From contig CAMKHH010000047.1 in the NCBI GenBank assembly GCA_946412445.1, forward strand, positions 1 through 7,790: a DNA stretch of 7,790 nucleotides, given 5' to 3'. Both the position numbers and the translations under genes were made by a program. Position 1 is the first letter of the stretch. Each line of letters starts with the position of its first letter. The notes under the pieces are model-generated. The model saw only the letters and a list, made by a program, of their open reading frames with translations, was not told the DNA's origin and did not search any database. The DNA comes from an uncultured Eubacterium sp. GTDB lineage: Bacteria > Bacillota > Clostridia > Lachnospirales > Lachnospiraceae. Positions 1 to 4,852 of this stretch are shown here, in pieces.

Positions 1-24
1 ATTATAAACAGATACGTTTGACAT
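1..24 (-). CDS. rplD: 50S ribosomal protein L4 (uL4), first 8 codons only
   Basis: Only the start of this gene is in the window. Reading leftward from an ATG at 22-24 gives MSNVSVYN, which matches the usual L4 opening (M-x-N-V-S-V-Y-N). A full-consensus SD (AAGGAGG, plus-strand 33-39) lies 8 bases upstream, and the rplC stop is 27 bases upstream of the ATG. In the S10 operon rplD always follows rplC, so the context agrees. L4 is an early-assembling large-subunit protein near the exit tunnel and, in Escherichia coli, it represses its own operon through the S10 leader. The remainder of the gene lies beyond the left edge. Confidence 0.85.
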
Positions 25-51
25 CTGTGTGTCCTCCTTTCCTATAAAGAA

Positions 52-687
52 TTACTTTATAGTTTTTACAGTTTCTTTAATCGCTACCAATGATTTTTTA
101 GGTCCCGGCACAGAGCCTTTTACCAGCAACAGATTATTCTCAGCATCGACACGTACAACCTCAAGATTCTGAATTGTAATCTGCTTGCTGCCCATATGTC
201 CCGGCATCTTCTTTCCTTTGAATACTTTACTGGGATCGGAAGCGGAACCGTTGGAACCTGCATGGCGATGATATTTAGAGCCGTGAGTCATAGGTCCTCT
301 GGACTGATTATGTCTCTTAATGGCACCCTGAAATCCTTTACCTTTGGAAATAGCAGTCGCATCAATCTTATCGCCTGCGCCAAAGATATCGGCTTTGATT
401 TCCTGTCCTAATTCATAATTTTCTGCATCTTCAAACTTAAATTCTCTCAGGAATCTTTTGTAAGAGACACCAGCTTTGTCAAACTGTCCCTTCATCGGCT
501 TGTTAACAAGTTTTTCTCTCTTGTCTGCAAAACCAACCTGAACCGCACTGTATCCGTCATTGTCCTGTGTTTTAACCTGAGTTACAACGCACGGACCAGC
601 CTGCAGTACAGTTACCGGAATAACAGCTCCATCTTCATCGAAGATTTGAGTCATTCCAACCTTAGTAGCTAAAATCGCTTTCTTCAT
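52..687 (-). CDS. rplC: 50S ribosomal protein L3 (uL3)
   Basis: This 211-residue protein has the length and full-length pattern of bacterial L3. It opens with [16 protein letters not shown], has the central basic stretch around residues 114-145 (SKGKGFQG, then [16 protein letters not shown]), which is the extended loop reaching the peptidyl-transferase centre, and then [12 protein letters not shown] at 155-166 and [10 protein letters not shown] at 186-195. L3 is an assembly-initiating large-subunit protein that binds near the 3' end of 23S rRNA. The frame is open further upstream to 726, but the ATG at 687 is chosen because an AGGAGG (696-701) lies 8 bases before it and family members start here. 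The glutamine that PrmB methylates in E. coli L3 is not apparent in the equivalent stretch (about 144-154). It is the second gene of the S10 operon, but the gap from rpsJ is unusually long at 206 bases. Confidence 0.98.
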   Translation of the reverse strand: MKKAILATKVGMTQIFDEDGAVIPVTVLQAGPCVVTQVKTQDNDGYSAVQVGFADKREKLVNKPMKGQFDKAGVSYKRFLREFKFEDAENYELGQEIKADIFGAGDKIDATAISKGKGFQGAIKRHNQSRGPMTHGSKYHRHAGSNGSASDPSKVFKGKKMPGHMGSKQITIQNLEVVRVDAENNLLLVKGSVPGPKKSLVAIKETVKTIK

Positions 688-695
688 TCTTTTTA

Positions 696-738
696 CCTCC
701 TGTTTTTCTACAGCGGAACGCCGCACACTGCGGAGTTC
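696..738 (-). promoter_or_regulatory. rplC translation-initiation region with upstream hairpin
   Basis: The SD AGGAGG (696-701) fixes the rplC start at 687. Just upstream in the mRNA, 716-738 forms a compact hairpin: GAAC with GTTC, a single mismatch, CCGCA with TGCGG, and a GTG loop. The hairpin ends 14 bases before the SD and has no T-run after it, so it is not a terminator. It may protect an mRNA end or serve as a protein-binding site; the function is inferred only. Confidence 0.4.
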
Positions 739-893
739 ATCCTAGCACAGTTGATATAAGTGGAACACTATAACCCTCAGTGTACTGGTACACCATCGGG
801 ATGTTGATTCCTTCGAATGTGTTTCTTCTATATCAAATAACTTAGGATATCTTTGTTTACAATGAAATACCGTTCCAAGCGTGAATGAAATGT
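739..893 (-). other. rpsJ-rplC spacer, no gene
   Basis: Together with 688-738 this makes a 206-base untranslated gap inside an operon where neighbouring genes are usually tens of bases apart. It holds a perfect inverted repeat at 780-793 (GTGTAC, two bases, GTACAC) and the hairpin at 716-738. I see no sigma-A promoter on either strand, no terminator T-run, and only a 19-codon open frame (737-796) with a poorly spaced GAAGGA upstream. The spacer is probably a structured intercistronic leader of rplC. Confidence 0.5.
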
Positions 894-1211
894 TTATTTT
901 GTCTTCATCTTGATGTCGATATAGACACCTGCCGGCATTTCCAGTCTTGATAATGCATCTACCGTCTTCTGTGTCGGTGCGATGATATCAATCAATCTCT
1001 TATGAGTTCTCTGTTCGAACTGCTCACGGGAATCTTTGTACTTGTGTACTGCCCTTAAAATAGTAACAACTTCTTTTTTTGTAGGAAGCGGAACCGGTCC
1101 GCTCACAGTTGCTCCATTCTTCTTCACGGTTTCGATGATCTTTGCAGCAGATGCATCCACCAATTGATGCTCATAAGCCTTTAATGTGATTCTCATAACT
1201 TGACTTGCCAT
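894..1211 (-). CDS. rpsJ: 30S ribosomal protein S10 (uS10)
   Basis: This is a complete 105-residue S10, also called NusE, slightly longer than the usual 102-103. Diagnostic segments are MRITLKAY at 6-13, [13 protein letters not shown] at 34-46, [26 protein letters not shown] at 51-76 (given here as its conserved core [12 protein letters not shown] then RTHKRLID), and [14 protein letters not shown] at 83-96. S10 sits in the head of the small subunit and, bound to NusB, also acts in transcription antitermination of rRNA operons. The ATG at 1211 is preferred over the open frame reaching 1268 because an AAGGAGG (1223-1229) stands 11 bases upstream and the residues beyond it do not resemble S10. 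It is the first gene of the S10 operon, preceded by its own promoter (1437-1465) and a long structured leader. The short alternative start at MRITLK has no better SD. Confidence 0.98.
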   Translation of the reverse strand: MASQVMRITLKAYEHQLVDASAAKIIETVKKNGATVSGPVPLPTKKEVVTILRAVHKYKDSREQFEQRTHKRLIDIIAPTQKTVDALSRLEMPAGVYIDIKMKTK

Positions 1212-1430
1212 AAAAAAAGTCGCCTCCTTATTCGCACTTTTTGAGTACGACAAGCGGTGACTGTACACTTCTCCGTGTGTGTCCTAAACTTTCACACGTT
1301 GTTTCCACACCTGGTGGACTATTCTCTTTGTACAGTGACTTGTCGCCAGTTTCATAACTTGACATTCGCTCCACGGAAAACCCGCTTTTCAGCAGCAACC
1401 TCACGCTTCCACGCTATCAATGTCACAACA
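1212..1430 (-). ncRNA. Structured 5' leader of the S10 ribosomal operon
   Basis: From the predicted +1 near 1430 to the rpsJ ATG there are about 220 untranslated bases that fold into two domains by eye. Domain 1 (1360-1425) is one long hairpin: TGACATT with AATGTCA (1419-1425 with 1360-1366), CGTGGAA with TTCCGTG allowing two G-U pairs (1407-1413 with 1372-1378), and CTGCT with AGCGG closed by a GAAA tetraloop (1382-1395). Domain 2 (1248-1345) has CGACAAG with CTTGTCG (1339-1345 with 1248-1254), then ACTGTACA with TGTACAGT (1329-1336 with 1260-1267), and an inner CGTGTG/CACACG hairpin (1274-1298). E. coli regulates this operon by L4 binding to the S10 leader; autoregulation here is inference, as the fold does not visibly copy the E. 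coli one. No intrinsic terminator is obvious within it. Confidence 0.7.
1214..1242 (-). promoter_or_regulatory. Hairpin presenting the rpsJ SD in its loop
   Basis: In the mRNA, AAAAAGT (plus-strand 1236-1242) can pair with ACTTTTT (1214-1220), extended by a CG/CG pair past one bulged G. The loop left over is ten bases and contains AAGGAGG, the rpsJ SD. The start codon follows the 3' arm after two further bases. The stem is A/U-rich and therefore weak, so it could open easily; it may tune ribosome access. Based on pairing only. Confidence 0.35.
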
Positions 1431-1436
1431 GTAGTC

Positions 1437-1483
1437 ATTATACAGAATATTTTTATATAATGCAAGGGTTTTTTTATTTTTTT
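1437..1483 (-). promoter_or_regulatory. Sigma-A promoter of the S10 operon with A-tract UP-like element
   Basis: A perfect -10 TATAAT (1437-1442) is separated by exactly 17 bases from a -35 TTGCAT (1460-1465). Directly upstream is A7-T-A7 (1469-1483), placed where an UP element contacts the RNA polymerase alpha subunit, as is typical of strong ribosomal promoters. Predicted +1 is near 1430. It lies just downstream of the strong hairpin at 1492-1529, so the operon appears insulated from the gene upstream. Confidence 0.85.
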
Positions 1484-1491
1484 AGAAAATG

Positions 1492-1529
1492 ATGACCGAT
1501 CTAAGGTTTCGCACCTTAAGACCGGTCAT
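1492..1529 (-). terminator. Strong hairpin, probable terminator of the 380-residue membrane protein gene
   Basis: Read on the minus strand, ATGACCGGTC pairs with GATCGGTCAT (one G-U pair), then after one bulged T, TAAGGT pairs with ACCTTA around a GCGAA loop: about 16 pairs. It is followed after two bases by TTTTCT, a short U-tract. The position, after the stop at 1581 and just before the S10 promoter, fits a terminator. The weak U-tract makes partial termination or an mRNA 3'-end stabiliser possible alternatives. Confidence 0.55.
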
Positions 1530-1544
1530 ATACGGATTTATAAT

Positions 1545-1584
1545 ATGATGTAAGGGGCAAAAGGTCTTTTGACCCTGGTATCAT
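1545..1584. repeat. Imperfect 40-base palindrome, copy A
   Basis: Two 19-base arms, ATGATACCAGGGTCAAAAG and ATGATGTAAGGGGCAAAAG when both are read inward, pair at 15 of 19 positions with two bases between them. The palindrome overlaps the TGA stop (1581-1583) of the upstream gene. Its first arm closely resembles one arm of the inverted repeat at 6687-6730 (ATGATACCAAGGTCACAAAG), which suggests a dispersed REP-like intergenic repeat family. It may add to transcript-end formation together with the hairpin at 1492-1529. Confidence 0.55.
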
Positions 1585-2723
1585 AATATTTCGGAATAAT
1601 CCACAAGGGAAAGTCCATCCTCTTCCACTTCAATCACCTTGGGATCATCTCCGCCCACATGTGCTTTTTCCAGAATTTCATCAACTGTCAGCGCAGGCAT
1701 AGCCAGTTTTCTTGGTTCATCCGGAATCTGCTCCTTTTTCAATTCAGAATCATGCTGCATAACAACCTCACCTTTGCTCTTTTCAAAATCCTTATCCATT
1801 TCGTATTCCAGAGCGGCTTGAATCGCAGCCGTTAAATCTTCTGTATTGTCCTGTCGTATCACCGGTTCCGAATCCGGTTCCGACATTTTTTCCTCAGCTT
1901 CTTCTATATTGATTTCATCCATTTCATCTGCCGGTTCCAAAATCAGTTCCTGTGTCTCAGCTTCTATATCTTCTGCTGCGTTCCCGGATGTGTCAGAGCC
2001 CTGTATCTCCTGCATACCACTCTTCACCGGTTCCGCTGGAGAGACATCCTGCGTATATCTTATCTCTTCTACGATGTCCTTCTCTTTGGCAGGCTCTTCC
2101 TTCTTCGACTTTCCGCGGCGTTTTTCTTTTTTCTTTCTGGCCTTTCTTTCCCGTCTGCTCAGTTTTGCTTCCGGTTCTTCCTCTGCTTCTGTTATTAATT
2201 CACCGTTTTGTCCCTCTATTTCTCCAATCTGTTCATCTTCCTTATCCATATCCTCTTCATCGTCATTCTTCCAGATTTCTGAAAGTATGAACAGGATTAC
2301 CAGAAAGGCGACAGCAAGACCAAGGATAATTCTGCCTTCAAATGTCTGCATGGCTATCGAAACATAACCGATGAAGGGTATTGTGAGTAGAACTTTTTCG
2401 CCTGTCCCACGCAAGGTGACTTCCTCTGTTGTCCCTCCCTTGCCTTTCACGGTATAGTGTCCTGTATCCGGATCTATCTCAATAATCTCAGCTGCATAAA
2501 CAGATGTGTTAGCCGTGCGAAGCAGTTTGTCACCCACCTCCAGTTTGTCCAGACTCACGGTCCGCCCATACACAACAGAACCATTGCGTAAATTTGTATC
2601 CGTAATGCTGTCACCTACAACAGCGGTGGAAATCCCTGCAAATTGGGGTACAATCAAAGCTAAGCCGGTCAACAGAAAACATACAACACATAGATTAACA
2701 ATGAATCTCAAAAATTTTGCCAT
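1581..2723 (-). CDS. Two-helix membrane protein with degenerate SipW-like signal-peptidase domain and long charged tail
   Basis: This 380-residue protein has a hydrophobic segment at about 7-28, an extracytoplasmic domain (29-131), a second membrane helix (132-151), then a highly charged cytoplasmic tail with a basic cluster at 187-208 (SRRERKARKKKEKRRGK) and a long acidic remainder. The outer domain resembles S26B/SipW-type signal peptidases: VVGDSI...NGSVV at 35-51 recalls V-x-SGSM-x-P-x-x-GS, LEVGDKL at 61-67 recalls GDII, and IPFIGYVSIAMQT at 115-127 recalls the late IPYIGY-type motif. Where active enzymes have T-H-R before the beta strand this protein has YAAEI (76-80), and the KGD motif reads KGKG, so it is probably not an active peptidase. 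ATG 2723 is preferred over upstream starts because AAGGAG (2733-2738) precedes it, and its promoter (2763-2791) lies further upstream. The tail's function is unknown; scaffold or anchor is speculation. Confidence 0.8.
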   Translation of the reverse strand: MAKFLRFIVNLCVVCFLLTGLALIVPQFAGISTAVVGDSITDTNLRNGSVVYGRTVSLDKLEVGDKLLRTANTSVYAAEIIEIDPDTGHYTVKGKGGTTEEVTLRGTGEKVLLTIPFIGYVSIAMQTFEGRIILGLAVAFLVILFILSEIWKNDDEEDMDKEDEQIGEIEGQNGELITEAEEEPEAKLSRRERKARKKKEKRRGKSKKEEPAKEKDIVEEIRYTQDVSPAEPVKSGMQEIQGSDTSGNAAEDIEAETQELILEPADEMDEINIEEAEEKMSEPDSEPVIRQDNTEDLTAAIQAALEYEMDKDFEKSKGEVVMQHDSELKKEQIPDEPRKLAMPALTVDEILEKAHVGGDDPKVIEVEEDGLSLVDYSEIL

Positions 2724-2762
2724 CAAATATTTCTCCTTGGTATATTTCATTCCGTGGTTTTT

Positions 2763-2791
2763 ATTATAACGCGTTTTAATAAAATATGCAA
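2763..2791 (-). promoter_or_regulatory. Sigma-A promoter of the 380-residue membrane protein gene
   Basis: A perfect -10 TATAAT (2763-2768) and a -35 TTGCAT (2786-2791) are separated by 17 bases. Predicted +1 is near 2756, leaving a leader of about 33 bases that carries the SD at 2733-2738. It stands back to back with the GNAT promoter; the two -35 boxes are mirror images 17 bases apart. Confidence 0.8.
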
Positions 2792-2808
2792 GAATTCCAA
2801 ACTGCCAC

Positions 2809-2837
2809 TTGCATCCTTTTTCCATCTCTTTTATACT
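2809..2837 (+). promoter_or_regulatory. Sigma-A promoter of the GNAT gene, giving a leaderless transcript
   Basis: The -35 TTGCAT (2809-2814) and -10 TATACT (2832-2837) are 17 bases apart. Only six bases separate the -10 from the ATG at 2844, so +1 should fall on or next to the A of the start codon. No SD-like sequence exists between -35 and the ATG, which fits leaderless translation. Confidence 0.7.
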
Positions 2838-2843
2838 GGTAGT

Positions 2844-3596
2844 ATGAACCCTAAGATAAAAACAATTGAGGATCTCTCCCTGAATGCCTGGCCTTCTCAT
2901 CAGATTCAGATATACGACGGGTGGATTCTGAGATTTTCCTACTTTTACACACACCGAACCAACAGCGTAGAGCAGATTGGTCAATCCACCATCCCTCTAA
3001 ACCAGAAAATTGACTACTGTGAATCGGTTTACCGCCAATGGGGGACACCTGCTATCTTTAAAATCAGCCCCCTGGTTCCCTCCGCGTTTGACCGCTTGCT
3101 GGAATCACGCGGATATATCATACAGCATTCCACCGATGTTATGACTATGGGACTTGAGAAGAACCATAGTTTTTCCGGATCCCCCTGTGTCAATATCAGC
3201 AGCTCCATATCGCCCGGCTGGATTGAAGGGCTATTCGCGCTGAAAGGTACTACGAATGTGATGCATAAAATTGTAGTTCCTTCTATGTACCGTGCAATTC
3301 CCAAAGAAACCGTCTGTGCATCCATACGGGAACAGGGAAGAATTGTGGCAACCGGCCTCGGGATTCTGGATCGGAACCATATAGGCCTTTATGCCATCCA
3401 TGTGCATCCCGATTACCGGGGCCGCGGATATGCAAGATCCATATGTTCTGCCATTCTTCAAAATGGGATTCTAAGAGGCGCCGACAGTGCTTACCTGCAA
3501 GTGGTAAAGGGTAATGTCCCTGCGGTAACTCTCTATGAATCAATAGGATTTCAATATCTGTATAATTACTGGTTCCGTACCCGGTTTCTCTTATAA
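2844..3596 (+). CDS. GNAT family N-acetyltransferase
   Basis: This 250-residue protein ends in a typical GNAT fold. Motif A is IGLYAIHVHPDYRGRGYA at 180-197, with the acetyl-CoA pyrophosphate-binding R-x-x-G-x-A (R192, G195, A197). Motif B follows, with YLQVVKGNVPAVTLYESIGF at 217-236, where N-x-x-A-x-x-L-Y-x-x-x-G-F is diagnostic. The N-terminal 120 residues (DGWILRFSYFYTHRTNSV at 25-42 onward) look like the larger N-terminal half of two-domain GNAT proteins. It would transfer an acetyl group from acetyl-CoA to an amine; the substrate cannot be told. The frame is open from 2754, but ATG 2844 is chosen because the promoter (2809-2837) lies within the upstream extension. No SD is present. It is the only plus-strand gene and converges on the HPr-like gene at a shared terminator. 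Confidence 0.9.
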   Translation: MNPKIKTIEDLSLNAWPSHQIQIYDGWILRFSYFYTHRTNSVEQIGQSTIPLNQKIDYCESVYRQWGTPAIFKISPLVPSAFDRLLESRGYIIQHSTDVMTMGLEKNHSFSGSPCVNISSSISPGWIEGLFALKGTTNVMHKIVVPSMYRAIPKETVCASIREQGRIVATGLGILDRNHIGLYAIHVHPDYRGRGYARSICSAILQNGILRGADSAYLQVVKGNVPAVTLYESIGFQYLYNYWFRTRFLL

Positions 3597-3600
3597 GGCA

Positions 3601-3627
3601 GGGCTGTTACAATATCTGTAACAGCCC
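3601..3627. terminator. Convergent intrinsic terminator
   Basis: A perfect 11-base-pair stem (GGGCTGTTACA with TGTAACAGCCC) closes a five-base loop ATATC. On the plus strand it is followed by CCGCTTTTATTT, ending the GNAT transcript. On the minus strand it lies seven bases past the HPr-like stop and ends that operon, though with a poorer U-tract (CTGCCTTAT), so it is stronger for the plus gene. Confidence 0.85.
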
Positions 3628-3633
3628 CCGCTT

Positions 3634-3888
3634 TTATTTATTCGTCAGATATTCTTCGACACTTTTTATCGCATCCTCTTCATCAGCTCCGTCACTGACA
3701 ATCGTAACCTTTTCACCCGTATCCAATCCCAGCGCCATCATCCCCATAATGCTCTTGGCATTCACCCTTTTGCCAGGGGTTTCAAGATAAATATCGCTGC
3801 TGAACTGGCTGGCCACTTGTACTAACAGCGCTACAGGACGCGCTTCCATTCCAGTTGCGAGTTCGATGGTAATTGGTTTCCTAATCAT
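3634..3888 (-). CDS. HPr-like (Crh-type) protein with Glu at position 15
   Basis: At 84 residues this is the size of HPr, the phosphocarrier of the sugar phosphotransferase system. HPr is normally phosphorylated on His15 in the motif H-A-R-P; here the motif reads M-E-A-R-P, with Glu15, so it cannot carry phosphate from enzyme I. The regulatory site is intact: Ser46 in NAKSIMGMMALG (43-54), the target of HPr kinase. This is the pattern of Bacillus Crh, which has Gln15 and works only through phospho-Ser46 with CcpA. The gene sits directly after whiA, as crh does in Bacillus. Its ATG lies inside the whiA stop region (8-base overlap, ATGATTAG), and an AAGGAGG (3898-3904) stands 9 bases upstream, so translation is probably coupled. 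A role in carbon catabolite control is inference. A normal HPr is presumably encoded elsewhere. Confidence 0.9.
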   Translation of the reverse strand: MIRKPITIELATGMEARPVALLVQVASQFSSDIYLETPGKRVNAKSIMGMMALGLDTGEKVTIVSDGADEEDAIKSVEEYLTNK

Positions 3889-4849
3889 AATAATTCTCCT
3901 CCTTGTTTCCTCTTAACTCTTCTGCTATGCTGCTTAGTTTCCTTAATCTATGATTTACTCCCGACTTTCCGACTGAAGGATTCAGCATCAATCCCAGCTC
4001 CTTCAGAGTTGCCTCCGGATATTGCAGTCTGAGCTGCGCAATTTCTTCCAGACCATCCGAAAGTTCGGAAAATCCAATGGAATCCCTGATATAAGAGATA
4101 TCATCAATTTGCTTTACTGCCGCACTCACTGTCTTGTTGATATTAGCAGCCTCACAATTCACTTTTCGGTTCACACTTCCCCTCATCTCTTTCAGAATCC
4201 TGATATTCTCCAGATCCAGAAGGGATATATTCGCTTCCATAAAGCCTAAGAGAGACACAATTTGTGAACCTTCCTTTACATAAACCACATAGTACTTTTT
4301 CCTCTGTACAATCTTTGCATCAATATCAAATCCACAGATTAAAGCCCTCAGCTGTTCCGCTTTCTGGCAGGTAGCACATACAATTTCGTAATGATAAAAC
4401 CGATATGGATCACTGATGGAACCAGCTGCCAAAAATGCCCCTCTTAAAAATGCACGGCGGCAGCAATCCCTTTGTACAATAACATTATGTTCCAGAGACA
4501 GGTTCTCTTTAACTTCGTAGTTTTCATCTAACAATCTGGCTGCCTGTAATACTTTAAGCGTATCCTTATGCTCTGAGACGGTAATTGTATAGGTTCTGCT
4601 CTTCTTTTGATTATTACCTCTGCGCACTGTGATTTCTGCTTCTATCTTAAATGTTTTCCTCAATAAAGTAAAGAACTTTCTTGCAACCCATAAATTTTCT
4701 GTCTGTATCCGAATTGAAAACCGATCTTGCGCAGTTATCTTAACATGACCGCAAAAGCTGATTATTGCAGCGATTTCCGCAATCTGACAATGTCTTGCAG
4801 ACGGATTCTGTCTGGATAATTCTTCCTTCACGCTACTGGAAAAAGACAT
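3881..4849 (-). CDS. whiA: DNA-binding protein WhiA
   Basis: This 322-residue protein matches the WhiA family in length and architecture. The N-terminal part carries a degenerate LAGLIDADG homing-endonuclease fold, with the signature RAFLRGAFLAAGSI at 132-145, and the C-terminal part a helix-turn-helix, with LGLMLNPSVGKSGVNHRLRKL at about 285-305. NRKVNCEAANINKTVSAA at 227-244 is a family hallmark. WhiA is a transcription factor for sporulation septation in Streptomyces; in Bacillus the orthologue (YvcL) affects chromosome segregation and cell division. It starts three bases after the rapZ stop, with SD GAGGGG (4857-4862) inside the rapZ 3' end, so the genes are cotranscribed and probably translationally coupled. 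Its stop overlaps the HPr-like ATG. Bacillus places yvcK between rapZ and whiA; it is missing here. Confidence 0.96.
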   Translation of the reverse strand: MSFSSSVKEELSRQNPSARHCQIAEIAAIISFCGHVKITAQDRFSIRIQTENLWVARKFFTLLRKTFKIEAEITVRRGNNQKKSRTYTITVSEHKDTLKVLQAARLLDENYEVKENLSLEHNVIVQRDCCRRAFLRGAFLAAGSISDPYRFYHYEIVCATCQKAEQLRALICGFDIDAKIVQRKKYYVVYVKEGSQIVSLLGFMEANISLLDLENIRILKEMRGSVNRKVNCEAANINKTVSAAVKQIDDISYIRDSIGFSELSDGLEEIAQLRLQYPEATLKELGLMLNPSVGKSGVNHRLRKLSSIAEELRGNKEENYYD

Positions 4850-4852
4850 CTT

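Noticed and set aside
688..726. Extension of L3 upstream of 687
   Set aside because: It includes the AGGAGG SD itself, and L3 proteins begin at MKKAI.
737..796. 19-codon open frame in the rpsJ-rplC spacer (begins MVYQYTEG)
   Set aside because: GAAGGA is 12 bases upstream, too far for good initiation, and the frame is short enough to occur by chance.
1212..1268. Extension of S10 upstream of 1211
   Set aside because: It lies in the leader, includes the SD, and has no similarity to S10.
1212..1430. Group II intron or riboswitch reading of the S10 leader
   Set aside because: I could not find a domain V-like hairpin, intron boundaries, or a known riboswitch core; only an r-protein-type leader is supported by context.
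1639..2367. Long plus-strand open frames opposite the membrane-protein gene
   Set aside because: They are Ser/Cys-rich mirror images of a Glu/Lys-rich tail, without SD or family resemblance; the minus-strand gene has a promoter, SD and domain structure.
2754..2843. N-terminal extension of the GNAT protein
   Set aside because: It covers both divergent promoters and has no SD; the plus-strand promoter ends at 2837.
2724..2984. N-terminal extension of the 380-residue protein to 2984
   Set aside because: It would run through its own promoter and into the GNAT coding region; AAGGAG precedes the ATG at 2723 and the hydrophobic segment begins there.
2851..3543. Minus-strand open frames opposite the GNAT gene
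   Set aside because: No SD, promoter or recognisable domain; they are shadows of the GNAT frame.
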